DNA of 64,000 bases from Oryzias latipes. Its lineage: Eukaryota; Chordata; Actinopteri; Beloniformes; Adrianichthyidae. The position numbers and the translations under genes are program-made. Shown piece by piece: positions 50,320 through 62,903 of this stretch (its first letter is position 1; each line of letters starts with the position of its first letter). The stretch covers positions 1,177,109-1,241,108 of the forward strand of contig NC_019863.2 in NCBI RefSeq assembly GCF_002234675.1, written 5' to 3'. The notes below the pieces were generated by a model. That model was not told the origin of the DNA. It did not search any database and was given only the letters and a program-made list of their open reading frames with translations.

Positions 50320-50775
50320 TTCACTTCGCCAAAGAAGAACTTGGTTTTTTTGGGGGTTTTTTCCGGTGCTTCCTCAGTTGGGACCTCTCCCTCTGGATCG
50401 GCTGCTGTTCAGCACTGCGGCTCTGGATGGGGACCTGCATCACCACTTAGCTGTGGTGGAGCGGTCCCCGCCTGTGATGCTTCATTTGGCTGATTATGCG
50501 GCTATTCACAGAGAGGAAGGTTCCAATAATCAGCGTTTCCAACATCTTGTTTTCATGCTCAGCCTGTTTCTATTTCTTATTGGGGGTGGGAGATGTGAAA
50601 GAAGTGGGGGTAGTGTAGGCACGGGGAGGGGGGCCCTATTTTTATTTATTTATTGATTTTGTGCTTCTTTATTTTAATTTTCTTGTTTTTTTCATATTAT
50701 TCATTTTGTTCTTTTTAATGTACAGCAGTGTTATATTATTACATGAACAGTACTTTAGAAATAAAGTTTGATTGG
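50320..50775 (+). mobile_element. LINE 3' terminal fragment
   Basis: This matches the 3' part of the minus-strand LINE at 53790-54835: GTGGTGGAGCGGTCCCCGCC, then a GGGGAGGGGGGCCCTATTTT block and a tail with GAAATAAAGTTTGATTGG. It is a 5'-truncated copy in the opposite orientation. Confidence 0.7.
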
Positions 50776-51339
50776 TTTCAGTACTGGAAAATGTAAAGTG
50801 TTAATATATGCGTTGCTGTGCTTACTGGGATAGCTTATAGTTTGATTTTAATTCAGAAAGAAGGTAAAGTGGACTTAGCGGACATTTGTGAGCCAACGGC
50901 AGCGCTCTAATGACTTTGGATCAATTTCACACCTTCGTGAAAGGTACAAAATAAATTAGTTCCCCAAAACCACCCCCCCACTGAGGAAACTCGATGTAAA
51001 GCGCAACGTTCATCGTTACAGATCCACATCCCACACATCACATCCCAAATGAATTATATTAAGGAGCGGTCACAGGTTCAAGCCCTTAATACAGAATAAT
51101 AAAATGCACAGATGTTTAGAGCACAGATAGAGAAGATGCATCTAAAAACTTTGCAAAACATTCTGATGGCGTGGAACAATGCTGGAGACAAAGACCAGAG
51201 CCAAATCTGAGCATTTCTTGGTATTTATTCAAATCGTAAATCAGGAGCAAATGAAAGATGCAGTTGAAATGTGATGTAGAAGCTACTATGGCAAGCCACA
51301 AGCTCCCTGCTCTGCTCCATTCTGATGAATCCACTTGCA

Positions 51340-51660
51340 GACAAATGGATCTGAGCTGGAATCTGGATCTGAGCTGGAATCTGGATCTAAACTGTACGGC
51401 TGGAAAGCTCCAATATTGCTCGCCATTTTTGTTGCATTGCTAATGTTAGGTTACCACACTGAGGGACTGTAAGCTAGCAGGAGAGCATGTAAACAGATGG
51501 ATGATGAAGAGTGGGCAACAGTCCCACCAACAGTTCAGAGGTGAATTTCTAAGTAACCCTTGCCACTCTGCAGAAACTATGTCCTAAATAAAACTACAGT
51601 TTTTTTCCTTTGGGCTAAAAACAACACAATCATAATCAATCACAATCATTGGACACAGAA
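51340..51660. repeat. Dispersed repeat family B, copy 3
   Basis: Contains CTGAGCTGGAATCTGGATCT in tandem, then AACTGTACGGCTGGAAAGCT, GTAAACAGATGGATGATG, AGAGGTGAATTTCTAAGTAA and CTCTGCAGAAACTATGTCC, matching copies 1 and 2. Confidence 0.65.
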
Positions 51661-53460
51661 CGAATGCTAATGTGGACCCACAGAGTTTTACTGCTGTAAG
51701 AGCTAATAGTCACAGTTTTATTCATCCATTTTCTCCATTAAACTTATCTAACCTAAAGTCACTCAACTCATCAATGCAGCTCATTTTAGAATCCGTTGTT
51801 TCTTCTTCTTTTTATGATTATCATTATTCCTCGACTCCTGTTTTATTTTTGTTTCGTGTTTGCTGGCGAGCTGCTAACATTTCCCATTCAGAATCAATTA
51901 AGTTGTTTCTATCAAAACAGTTTAAAGTTTAAGCTTTATGACAGCTTGATCAAGTTAGGGTCAGATGATTAAAATATTTTCTGAACAAACCTTTTTTCTT
52001 TTTCTCTCTAAGAGGACTGTTCTTTTGCTAATGCATAAACAGGAACAGGCGAAAAAGTATATATAACATGTAGTGAATGTTGCAGTAGTTATTCGCTATG
52101 GATGCGAAAAACACTTCAGGCGATGTACAAACTTGGTACGATGGAAAGGTGAAAACCCGTTAAGGTATCAAAAACGCGGATATGCAGCAGGGTTGGGGGC
52201 CTTTTCACGACAATCTTTGGCAGGGCCCGGACATTCTAGTTTAATGCAAACAGCCAACAACACAAACATAGTTAGTTATGCTTGATATGTATGTTTTCTG
52301 ACAATTATTCCCTTCTTATATGTCCTTTCAGAATTTTAAGATGGAGAGGGACAAGATAACGTCAGTTAGCTAGCAAGCCAGCTAACTGCACAGCCGAGCT
52401 CCTACGGAGGATAGCTTAGCTGTTAGCAAGACTTGACCCAATTTAATCTGCTAGGCGAGCAAAAGGTCAAAAATGTATACGAACAAAGCACTTCAAACAA
52501 ATAAATCGTATGCATTAAAAAATAACTCTTGGGCTTTCTGATTCACATTTATTTTAATATTCATACATGTTCTTGGGTCCATGTTAGCTTTCCCTTTGAC
52601 GTTCCATTACGCCACGGCACTGGCCGTTAAAACCACAATTAACAACCAACGAGGCTTCTTACATGATACTGGTCTGCATTTAGTGGATGCTATAGGATAA
52701 CATGTTCAAGAATGTGCCAAGCACCAATAGCTAAATGTCGAACGTGTTTCTTCGACGGTCGGGGCTCGATCGCTGTTGTCAAAATGGCCCAGCTTGAGAC
52801 TGAGTAATGCTTCACCCTCCCTACATGGACACGCGCGCTGAACGTGTAGGAAGGGAGTAGTCTCTGTCCTTAAAACAAGCGTATAGCTGCTTCATCTCGA
52901 CTTCAAATTAACGTGCACAACCCAACAGTATGTTTTTGCTTTGCGATTTTCAAATGTATCCATTTATTTTCATTTAATTACATTCTTGGCCTATTTTTTT
53001 GCAACCAACATCAAACCGCAGTAAGAACGTTCCGCGGATGAGGTACGTGAGCTCGTGGGCAGATATATCAACTCGATAGCCGGTATAAGCCAATGAATAA
53101 AATGTTATGATCATGAACTCACATTTAAAGTGTACTGGTGATCCCGACTTTATTCTCTGAATGATTAAAGTTCTTCGAGCCGTCCTCCGCTCTTTGGGTC
53201 CTCAGGGCAGTTCCACTTCCGCCTGTTTTGATACTTCCGCTTCCTCTAAAACCCTCATTTCACCCTCCCCTCCCCGCAGTTTCCATAGCAACCCTGCCAG
53301 GGGGTTTCTTAATGACCTTGCAAGGGGCTTTGACGTCAGGAGGATCATGGCAACCGCTTAAAGATGACGTGCAACAGTCTCCGTGGAAACTGCTCTTGAG
53401 GCCGCCTCTTTCACATTATAGATTTATCAGAACAGCGAATGCAGCTCAGTCCTAAATAAA
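51661..53460 (-). promoter_or_regulatory. Probable ywhab 5' region (non-coding exon and promoter not resolved)
   Basis: Transposon density drops and CpG content rises between about 52380 and 53460, with GCGCGC at about 52833 and CCGCGG at 53033. This is the only CpG-richer block upstream of the ywhab start codon, whose leader must be spliced from further right. No unambiguous first-exon donor could be chosen. Confidence 0.35.
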
Positions 53461-53789
53461 CAGACACACGCCAGCCAACATATTAACTACTCACAATAAG
53501 TTCGAGATATTGTGAAAAAACTCAGTGGAATTTGTTTTTATTGTCGTAACAAACATACTTCTCAGATGTTCAGGATTGGGAGTTGCAGCTGTATTGGGGT
53601 ACAAACACAACACAATTTGGCCCAAAATATTCTGAAAGAAAAACCTTTTCAACATGGCATCAATTTAAACATTCTAAGGCTCTAAAAAGCCGATTTTGCC
53701 ATCAAGTCATTCCAAGTTCATCATTCAAACAGCCATGAACACACAACGTTGCTTAATGGACAACGGCAGCACCACCTGGCCATAGCACG

Positions 53790-54835
53790 CCTTCAAATCA
53801 AATCAAATCAAATTAAAACTTTATTTATAAAGCACTTTTCATATAAAAATATAACACAAACTCCTTTACATTAAAACACAACAAGATATAAAAACAAGCA
53901 TGACGATTAAAATAAACAAGCACAAAAATAGGGCTCCCCTCCCCGTACCTAGACCCCCACTCCTTTCACACCTCCCACCCCCTAACTGATGAGAAAAGAC
54001 AATGAGAAATAGGCTGAGCACCAAAGCAAGACGTTGGAAACGCTGATAATTGGAACCTCCCTCCCAGTGGACAGCTGCATAGACAGCCAAATGCAGCATC
54101 ATAGGCGGGGACCGCTCCACCACAGCTAAGTGGGGATACAGTTTCCCATCCAGAGCTGCAGCGGCTATCAATTATTGTTTTTAAATTATTGTTTAAAATC
54201 AAGAGAAGCAAGCAAGTCCAAGAACTGAGTGGTGCAACAGTCCGAGTTCCTGTCTATATGCAGGTTAAAATCACCTGTTATTAAAATCATGTTAAAGGAA
54301 GTGTGGACAGATGCTAAGAACTCAGAAAACTCCTCAATAAAAACAGAGCTTGGTTTGGGTGGTCTGTACACTGTGATGCATAAAACTGGAGGGCTGTTAA
54401 AAACAAAGGCATGATGTTCAAAGCTTGGGTACTCATCGAATGACATCTGTTTTACTGCAAAGAAGTTGGACTTTATAGATGCAGTACCCCCACCCTTTTT
54501 GCCCTCCCCGGTTGAAAAAACAAAGCTAAAATTGGTTGGAGAGGCCTCTGTGAGAACAGTAGATGCATCCGTGCTCAGCCATCTTTCTGTTAAAAAAAGA
54601 CCATCAATATTATAATCTTGGATAAAATCGTTTATAATAAAAGTTTTGTTCGACAAAGATCGAATGTTAAAAAGTGCCATGTTAAAAGAGGGGGGTGGAG
54701 TGGTTGTGGAAGCTGCTTCCTCAGGTTTTGGTGCTTCCTTTAGTGGACGAAGCCAGTTAATGTTTGCTTTTCTTCCAGCACGTCCCTTCATAGAACACCT
54801 GGCTGTAATATTAGTCTTAATGGGATAGACTGGGG
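53790..54835 (-). mobile_element. LINE with endonuclease domain fused to 3' UTR (internally deleted)
   Basis: On the minus strand 54791-54186 encodes an AP-endonuclease N-terminal part: ALFNIRSLSNKTFIINDFIQ, LTERWLSTDAS, GEGKKGGGTASI and ILITGDFNLHID. It then passes directly into the element's 3' region (54180-53790), which ends in AAATCAAATCAAATC on the plus strand, a TTTGA-repeat tail. RT is missing. Confidence 0.8.
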
Positions 54836-55569
54836 GGGGGCAGCAGATCGTGGCAAGGAAGCTCTGAAGCAGTTTCTTGGGGTATGTGGAGGGAAGATAC
54901 CAAATCCAGTCAGTCAGGTTGGTAGTAAACAGTCAGATGTTACAGGTGAATGTGGTAGTGTCATCAGCAGACTTGCTTCAAGACACAGAACTACTGGCAG
55001 AATTTGTCACAGACCCAGGAGTGGAGCCATGCAAGTGACAGACCACAACCATGAGCAGTACAAGGACCTCTTTACTCAGATATGGTTTAGCAAATGCCAC
55101 ACAGCTGCAGGCCTGTTTACCAGACGTGAGGGGTACTAAGTTTCCAGAAAAACCTGACTCCACAGCTTTGATTTGATTGCCAGATGACCGTTGCTGGTGA
55201 CCCCACTAACAACACCAGAATGAATGTTTGCAGTAGGAACAAGAGTATGTGGCCTGGACAATGCAACAATGTGTGGCAGAAATGGTCTACCCCTGATGAG
55301 GGGTGGGCCACCTTGAGCAGAAACGTTGGTTGTCAACTTTTCTGGCGAAGGCGAAGTGAGTGATACATCAAGATCAACATGGTGTCCAGGGTTGGTTTTG
55401 GTGTGTGTGTGTGGGGGGGGGGGGGGGGGGGGGGCAACAGTCTGGGCAGGCATCACCAGTCAGCACAAAACTGATTTGGTTAATGTAGATGACCCAGTCA
55501 CTGCACAGATACATCATAGAACCCATCATCATCATGTGGTATGACCAGGTATGACCACAGACCTGAACA
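54836..55569. other. Unassigned, with a G-rich tract at about 55404-55434
   Basis: No gene is seen. The G tract follows a GT-rich stretch and is likely length-variable or uncertain in assembly. Confidence 0.45.
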
Positions 55570-55577
55570 CCATAGAG

Positions 55578-56650
55578 CAGGGGTCGGGAACCTTTTTGGC
55601 CAGGAGAGCCATAAACGCCACATATTTTTAAATGTAATTTCGAAAGAGCCATACAATAATGTAGTGTCCCTTTCCCACACTGAGGCACTGAGACTTAACC
55701 TCTTTTAAGGTTCTTTATTCTGGTTACTGTAGACCACAACAAACGCCGTACGATTAATTCAGCAACTCTTGAATCTCTCCCGCCGAGACGAGAGCACTTC
55801 TCCCAACTTTATATTCCCCCGTCCTGCTCCAGCCCTCCCATTTCCCTTATTCGGCCCATAGCTGAACCCCATTGGTCCAAACTCCCTAACAACAGGCTGA
55901 GCGACAGAACTGAGGGCCAATCAGATCTCTGCTTGAACGATGCGTTCCATGAACTCCAGAACTTTTAACGCGGCCCAACAGCCAAGTTAAACTCAGTCCG
56001 CGACAATATGTTTAAAACTAAAATACAAGTGAATGTGTGCATTTGATGTAATTTCAACATTTTTAAAGTCCAATAAGTCTGTGGATTCTTTTTAATAACA
56101 TTGTTATACTGTTGCTAATAAATAATGAGTATTTCTCGTGGTGGTTTTGCTGATGGTCTAGTCTGGTTGATCCGTGGTGAGTTTCTGCTTCATGCAGGCG
56201 TTGAGACTTTAAACGTGATCGTAGGTCTGAATGTTCTTTAGATGTGAGACAGACATGGAACAAACACACACACCCACGCTGCAGGAGTGACGGGCAGCAG
56301 GTTTACGTTTTTACCATCTCTGCGCGATTCACCTGCTGCCGGTCCCCCCCCACCCCCCACCCCCTCTGCTTTCTTCCTCACACATCCCGTCCCCAAAACT
56401 GCGCGCTCTTCCTCAGGGAGGCAATTCAAAGGTTTCCGGGTGGTACAAACTCTGTGAAATAATAGATAACAGTAAACTGATAGTTTTTTCTCCAAGCACC
56501 GCTACTACTGCGCGCCTCTGGCATTGCATCGCGCCGGAGAAGGACTGGTCTAATGAAAAAAAAAAGTATAATTAAGGATTTGTCTGCGAGCCACATGTGA
56601 CCATCAAAAGAGCCATATATGGCTCGCGAGCCATAGGTTCCCGACCCCTG
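55578..56650. mobile_element. hAT element, non-autonomous, with perfect 8-bp target duplication CCATAGAG
   Basis: Ends CAGGGGTCGGGAACC and GGTTCCCGACCCCTG are inverted repeats. Exact CCATAGAG flanks it at 55570-55577 and 56651-56658. The 1073-bp interior has no transposase frame. Both facts define a hAT insertion. Confidence 0.92.
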
Positions 56651-56658
56651 CCATAGAG

Positions 56659-57154
56659 CATGTCTTGGACCAGCTGAGACTGAATGATAGTGTACCACTC
56701 CTAAGTGTCCAGGCAAAAAATCTGTAGCACTTGTAGAAGATTGGAAGGCATTGCCTCGGTAAAATATCACAGAGTTGGTGAGGGGCATGAGAAGTCGCTG
56801 TAAAACTGTCAAACGGTAGAAATATCCCCTATGAACATGGTTGGTTTTTGTTACGTGGGGCAATCTTTAAAATTGTCTTAATTTGGGGGGTAATAAATAT
56901 CCAACTACTGGAAATGGTGTTTTTTCTCATACATCATTAGTAAAATCAAAGGGAATTTTTCCCAATTTCTTGCTAAAATTGAGACCAATTTTTTGTAAAA
57001 AAAAAAAAAAAAAAAGTCCCAAACTTGCATTTTGTTTTTGCATTAAATCATTTTTTGGAACAGCCCCTCTATTACAAGGCATTCCCTCTGGGCACTTTAT
57101 CACTCTGCCTTCCAAGTGACTTTTAGTAAAATGTAAGCTCAAAACCTTCACTGA
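56659..57154. other. Unassigned, poly-A run at about 56997-57015
   Basis: Nothing recognised. Confidence 0.4.
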
Positions 57155-57159
57155 CAATC

Positions 57160-57822
57160 AGGGCTTGGCAGCCTTTACCACTCAAAAAGCCATTCAGACC
57201 ATTTTCCCACAGAAATTAAAACACAGAAAGCTGCAACATGGATTTAATGGGTTCTGGTGAGAACTATTTCCAGAGAGGCATCAAAACTAGAAAATATGTC
57301 ATAATAGCAGTTAATCCACTTCTCCAAAAGATTTTTGTCAACAGCTTTTTTTCTCATCTCGATCAGGATGTTTTTGGGCAAACGCTGCGGGTTTATTCTG
57401 GATTGTCTTGCCACATTTGAGACTTTGTTATTTGCCAATTCCTCATTACATATTAATCATACTGGTAAAGTCATTGAAAGCAGACAAATCTGCCCAGTTG
57501 CCATTAGACGTACTGTTGTCTTCAGGAACTTCCATTTTCTCAAAATTCTTCATCGTTGTTCTACCTGGGTTGGAACATTGTTGGGATTACACGCCGGCGG
57601 GAGTTGTGGCAGTGACGCAGGTCAATAGTCACGTAGAACTTTACTTAGAAAATGTCAACATTTAGATTTTTGTTTTTTAAACATAATACTCTGCCTGTTA
57701 GTTTAGAACATAATAGTTCATAATAATTCTAATATTTATAAAACCACGGAGAGCCACAGCACTGGGATGAAAGAGCCGCATGCGGCTCCAGAGCTGCAGG
57801 TTGCTGAGAAAATCCCGACCCC
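57160..57822. mobile_element. Second hAT-type element (diverged)
   Basis: The left end CAGGGCTTGGCAGCCTTTAC with CAAAAAGCCATTCAGACC and the right end AAAGAGCCGCATGCGGCTCC...CCCGACCCCTG have the layout of hAT ends with AGAGCC motifs. No target duplication is preserved. Frames inside do not show a transposase. Confidence 0.6.
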
Positions 57823-58765
57823 TGGTCCAACTCTGTTCTAATTTTTTCACCTCATATGATGCAGTTTGAAACACCCTTCAAAGTTATTATGCAAATTTCA
57901 CAAAGATACAATTATTTGTTTTTCAATTAAACTAATGGATGATATTGTTTCTCGGGTCTCTTTGGATTATAACATAAATCTCAGAAACCTGTGAATATCC
58001 GTTTGCCATGTGAATTCAATTAAAGAAAAAACTATAGAAGGATGTTCAACATTAAATAGCAGACAAACATTTTCAAGCAATATGGAGATAAAATGAATCT
58101 CTTCTGCTGAAAAGTGTGAAATAGTTAAAAGCTTTGGATAAAATTTAACTTAAAGTTAAAGTCCCATTATTTATCACACACCTACACAACCTAACCCCAA
58201 CCATAATCCTAACCGGAGCCCATCCTCTGGGTCCGTGCAGCCAAGAAAAAAGTTAAGGGCTGGCTGCAGGCCTTTTGAAAATGATGTGCGAATAGACACT
58301 TTCACAAAAACGTAAAAATTATTATTGTACTATGAAGAAATTTGTGGCTGATTCGGAGCACCCACAGGTTGGTGCAGATAAAGGCAGAATTAGGAAGGGT
58401 TCTGTGTTACTGCCCCGACAGGCAAACCTGTCCCAAACATGTTGGTTTTGCAGGGCTTTGTCCCCAGCTAAATCATTTGTTTTCCTGAGACATCCAGCAT
58501 CTACTCCACAAACCTCAGGCTTAAGCGCATATGCATGTGCGCATATGCACACGCGGCGCCATGGTGTGGCAGCTTATCTGGGCAGCTCTACCTTTTTGTG
58601 TTCCTTACTTTGCGTTTTTTAATATTTTCTTCCAACTTATTTGTTTTTTTTTTTGTATTTTTCAACAACTATTACAAAGTTCTGCGACAAAGGACAGGAA
58701 CATCATTACTTTTGCTTTTTGTTTTTTTATTTTTTGTCAACTTTTTGAACCGGCCTCGGGGGATC
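57823..58765. other. Unassigned sequence upstream of the LINE coding region
   Basis: AT-rich to about 58330, then T-rich. The latter may be LINE 5' UTR or the end of a first ORF, but no domain is visible. Confidence 0.4.
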
Positions 58766-59182
58766 CGTTAGGATGCAGCTCCATTGTTTACACTCGAGAT
58801 CAGCTGTTAGCTCTTGGACGAGTTGAGATTCTCCTCGCTGGAAAGCCAGATGTTCCAGCTGAAATACGGAGGAAACGACGAGGCTGCAGAGCTGAAGTTA
58901 AACGCCGGGAGAGAAGACGGAGGTACAATCCATGTTTACCATCCGTTACTATGGGAAACGTCCGCGCACTCTCTAACAAGCTGGACGAGCTAACAGCGCT
59001 CATCATGCGTCTGCAGCGGGTGTACCGTGAGAGCAGCCTGCTGTGTTTCACCGAGACGTGGCTCCACCAGGACATGACAAACTCCGTGGTCTCAGTTAAC
59101 GGATTCACGCTGGTGCGGGCGGACCGGAGCGCGGCGCAGAGCGGAAAGAAGAAAGGCGGTGGTCTGGCGGTGTTCGTGAATG

Positions 59183-59492
59183 ACTGGTGTCAAGCCAGCC
59201 CCCTCTCGTTGAACGGCTGTCAAGTGAGCCCTCTCTCAAATACGGTGTGCCGCTTTTTTACATACATTGCGGTAAAAGCAAGAATGCCTTCATTCGGGTA
59301 AAAGCAAAGTGTAAGAACTGTCATTATACTCATTTACTATTTACACATACGCCCCCCTCCCCCGTATATAACTATATATTTATATGTGTATATTTAATTA
59401 TATGTTTCAGGTGAATTATCAATTAAAGACCAAATTAAAATCATATACTGAAGAGGATTTACTATAATGTTCACTTATGTTTAGAGAAAAAA
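59183..59492 (+). repeat. Left terminal inverted repeat of the palindromic element
   Basis: About 310 bp. Includes GCGGTAAAAGCAAGAATGCC and an AT-rich part (TATATAACTATATATTTAT). Paired with 62596-62903. Confidence 0.93.
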
Positions 59493-61098
59493 CTGCTAGT
59501 TTCCACTGAGTCATTTCACTTCTCACTGATAGTAACCCACCTGGTGATGTCACAAAATAAGTTTCAGAGGGATCTGATGTGGAATTTCAAAGTAAAACCC
59601 AATTGAAATCTGGTATGCACGCGTTATCACCATATGTTGACAGAGCTGTAAAATGAAAACTGCTAGTTTCCACAGAGTCATTTCACTTCTCACTTATAGT
59701 ATCCCAGCTGGTGATGTCACAAAATAAGTTTCAAATGGATCTGATGTGGAATTTCAAAATAAAACCCAATTGAAATCTGGTATGCACGCGTTATCACCAT
59801 ATGTTGACAGAGCTGTAAAATGAAAACTGCTAGTTTCCACAGAGTCATTTCACTTCTCACTTATAGTATCCCAGCTGGTGATGTCACAAAATAAGTTTCA
59901 AATGGATCTGATGTGGAATTTCAAAATAAAACCCAATTGAAATCTGGTATGCACGCGTTATCACCATATGTTGACAGAGCTGTAAAATGAAAACTGCTAG
60001 TTTCCACAGAGTCATTTCACTTCTCACTTATAGTATCCCACCTGGTGATGTCACAAAATAAGTTTCAAATGGATCTGATGTGGAATTTCAAAATAAAACC
60101 CAATTGAAATCTGGTATGCACGCGTTATCACCATATGTTGACAGAGATGTGAAATGAAAACTCCTAGTTTCCACAGAGTCATTTCACTTCTCACTGATAG
60201 TATCCCACCTGGTGATGTCACAAAATAAGTTTCAGAGGGATCTGATGTGGAATTTCAAAATAAAACCCAATTGAAATCTGTTATAACAGTGTTATTGTCA
60301 TATGTTGACAATGGTGTAAAATGAAAACTGCTAGTTTCCACAGTCATTTCACTTCTCACTGATAATATCCCACCTGGTGATATCACAAAATAAGTTTTAG
60401 ATGGATCTGATGTGGAATTTCAAAATAAAACCCAATTGAAATCTGTTATTACAGCGTTATTGTCATATGTTGACAATGGTGTAAAATGAAAACTCCTAGT
60501 TTCCACAGAGTCATTTCACTTTTTACTTATAATATCCCACCTGGTGATGTCACAAAATAAGTTTTAGATGGATCTGATGTGGAATTTCAAAATAAAAGCC
60601 ATTAGAAATCTGGTATAAATGCGTTATCGCCATATGTTGACAGAGCTGTGTAATGAAAACTGCTAGTTTCCACAGAGTCATTTCACTTCTCACTGATAAT
60701 ATCCCACCTGGTGATATCACAAAATAAGTTTTAGATGGATCTGATGTGGAATTTCAAAATAAATCCCATTAGAAATCTGTAATAAATACGTTATCGCCAT
60801 ATGTTGACAGAGCTGTAAAATTAAAACTGCTAGTTTCCACAAAGTCATTTTAGTTCTCACTGATAGTATCCCACCTGGTGATGTCACAAAATAAGTTTCA
60901 GATGGATCTGATGTGGAATTTCAAAATAAAACCCATTAGAAATCAGGCATAAATGTGTTATCGCCATATGTTGACAGAGCTGTAAAATTAAAACTGCTAG
61001 TTTCCACAGAGGCATTTCACTTCTCACTTATAATATCCCACCTGGTGAGGTCACAAAATAAGTTTCACATAGATCTGATGTGGAATTACTAAAACCCA
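59493..61098 (+). repeat. 167-bp satellite-like array, forward half
   Basis: The landmark CTGCTAGTTTCCACAGAGTC recurs at 59493, 59660, 59827, 59994, 60161, 60328, 60493, 60660, 60827 and 60994. Spacing is 167 bp except one 165-bp interval, where GA is deleted from CAGAGTC. The last copy is partial. Each monomer also has GGTGATGTCACAAAATAAG and GATCTGATGTGGAATTTC. Confidence 0.97.
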
Positions 61099-61109
61099 GC
61101 TTTTTACAA

Positions 61110-62605
61110 CTTTATCACCTTATGACAATAACACATGTATACCAGAATTTAATGAGTTTTATTTTGAAATTCCACATCAGATCCCTCTGAAACTTATTTT
61201 GTGACATCACCAGGTGGGATACTATAAGTGAGAAGTGAAATGACTCTGTGGAAACTAGCAGTTTTCATTTTATAGCTCTGTCAACATATGGTGATAACAC
61301 GTGCACACCAGATTTCAATTGGGTTTTATTTTGAAATTCCACATCAGATCCATTTGAAACTTATTTGGTGACATCACCAGGTGGGATATTATAAGTGAGA
61401 AGTGAAATGACTCTGTGGAAACTAGCAGTTTTCATTTTACAGCTCTGTCAACATATGGTGATAACGCGTGCATACCAGATTTAAATTGGGTTTTATTTTG
61501 AAATTCCACATCAGATCCATTTGAAACTTATTTTGTGACATCACCAGGTGGGATACTATAAGTGAGAAGTGAAATGACTCTGTGGAAACTAGCAGTTTTC
61601 ATTTTACACCATTGTCAACATATGACAATAACGCTGTAATAACAGATTTCAATTGGGTTTTATTTTGAAATTCCACATCAGATCCATCTAAAACTTATTT
61701 TGTGATATCACCAGGTGGGATATTATCAGTGAGAAGTGAAATGACTCTGTGGAAACTAGCAGTTTTCATTACACAGCTCTGTCAACATATGGCAATAACG
61801 TATTTATTACAGATTTCTAATGGGATTTATTTTGAAATTCCACATCAGATCCATCTAAAACTTATTTTGTGACATCACCAGGTGGGATATTATCAGTGAG
61901 AAGTGAAATGACTGTGGAAACTAGCAGTTTTAATTTTACAGCTCTGTCAACATATGGCGATAACGTATTTATAACAGATTTCTAATGGGTTTTATTTTGA
62001 AATTCCACATCAGATCCCTCTGAAACTTATTTTGTGACATCACCAGGTGGGATACTATCAGTGAGAAGTGAAATGACTCTGTGGAAACTATGAGTTTTCA
62101 TTGTACAGCTCTGTCAACATATGGTGATAACGCGTTCATACCAGATTTCAATTGGGTTTTACTTTGAAATTCCACATCAGATCCATTTGAAACTTATTTT
62201 GTGACATTAACAGGTGGGATATTATAAGTGAGAAGTGAAATGACTCTGTGGAAACTAGCAGTTTTCATTTAACACCATTGTCAACATATGGCAATAACGC
62301 ATTTATAACTGATTAGAATTGGATTTTATTTTGAAATTCCACATCAGATCCATTTGAAACTTATTTTAGAACATCACCAGGTGGGATACTATCAGTGAGA
62401 AGTGAAATGACTCTGTGGAAACTAGCAGTTTTCATTTCACAGCTCCGTCAACATATGACAATAACGCTGTATTAACAGATTTCAATTGGGTTTTATTTTG
62501 AAATTCCACATAAGATCCCTCTGAAACTTATTTTGTGACATCACCAGGTGGGATATTATAAGTGAGAAGTGAAATGACTCTGTGGAAACTAGGAGATTTT
62601 CCTAA
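61110..62605 (-). repeat. 167-bp satellite-like array, reverse half
   Basis: The reverse-complement landmark (ending CTAGCAG) falls at 61261, 61428, 61595, 61762, 61927, 62094, 62261, 62428 and 62595, again 167 bp apart with one 165-bp interval. The shortened monomer is offset by one unit relative to its mirror position in the forward half. Confidence 0.97.
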
Positions 62606-62903
62606 AAATAAGTGAACTTTATAGTAAATCCTCTTCAGTATATGATTTTAATTTGGTCTTTAATTGATAATTCACCTGAAACATATAATTAAATATACAC
62701 ATATAAATATATAGTTATATACGGGGGAGGGGGGCGTATGTGTAAATAGTAAATGAGTATAATGACAGTTCTTACACTTTGCTTTTACCCGAATGAAGGC
62801 ATTCTTGCTTTTACCGCAATGTATGTAAAGAAGCGGCACACCGTATTTGAGAGAGGGCTCACTTGACAGCCGTTCGACGAGAGGGGGCTGGCTTGACACC
62901 AGT
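62596..62903 (-). repeat. Right terminal inverted repeat of the palindromic element
   Basis: Reverse complement of the left terminus with differences such as CTCGTCGAACGG versus CTCGTTGAACGG and CTTCTTTACA versus CTTTTTTACA. Confidence 0.93.

Larger units (their letters stand above)
59183..62903. mobile_element. 3721-bp palindromic DNA element with head-to-head satellite arrays and 8-bp target duplication
   Basis: The element starts ACTGGTGTCAAGCCAGCCCC and ends with its reverse complement. Exact CGTGAATG flanks it at 59175-59182 and 62904-62911. Inverted ends of about 310 bp (59183-59492 and 62596-62903) differ at only a few bases. Between them lie two opposed arrays of a 167-bp monomer meeting near 61100. 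Landmark pairs are symmetric about 61044. No coding capacity exists. The 8-bp duplication fits hAT or another 8-bp superfamily (for example Zisupton or P), but the ACTGG terminus is not a classical hAT end. Confidence 0.93.

Noticed and set aside
50165..50656. 163-codon ORF
   Set aside because: It spans the end of one dispersed repeat and a LINE 3' fragment, so it is a chimera of repeats.
53279..53293. RFX X-box-like sequence GTTTCCATAGCAACC near the ywhab 5' region
   Set aside because: Close to the consensus but imperfect, and its position relative to a start site is unknown. Too weak to call as a regulatory site.
59187..59414. 75-codon ORF, with a near-identical ORF at 62899-62672 on the minus strand
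   Set aside because: Both are the terminal inverted repeats of one non-coding element. The frame is AT-rich and accidental.
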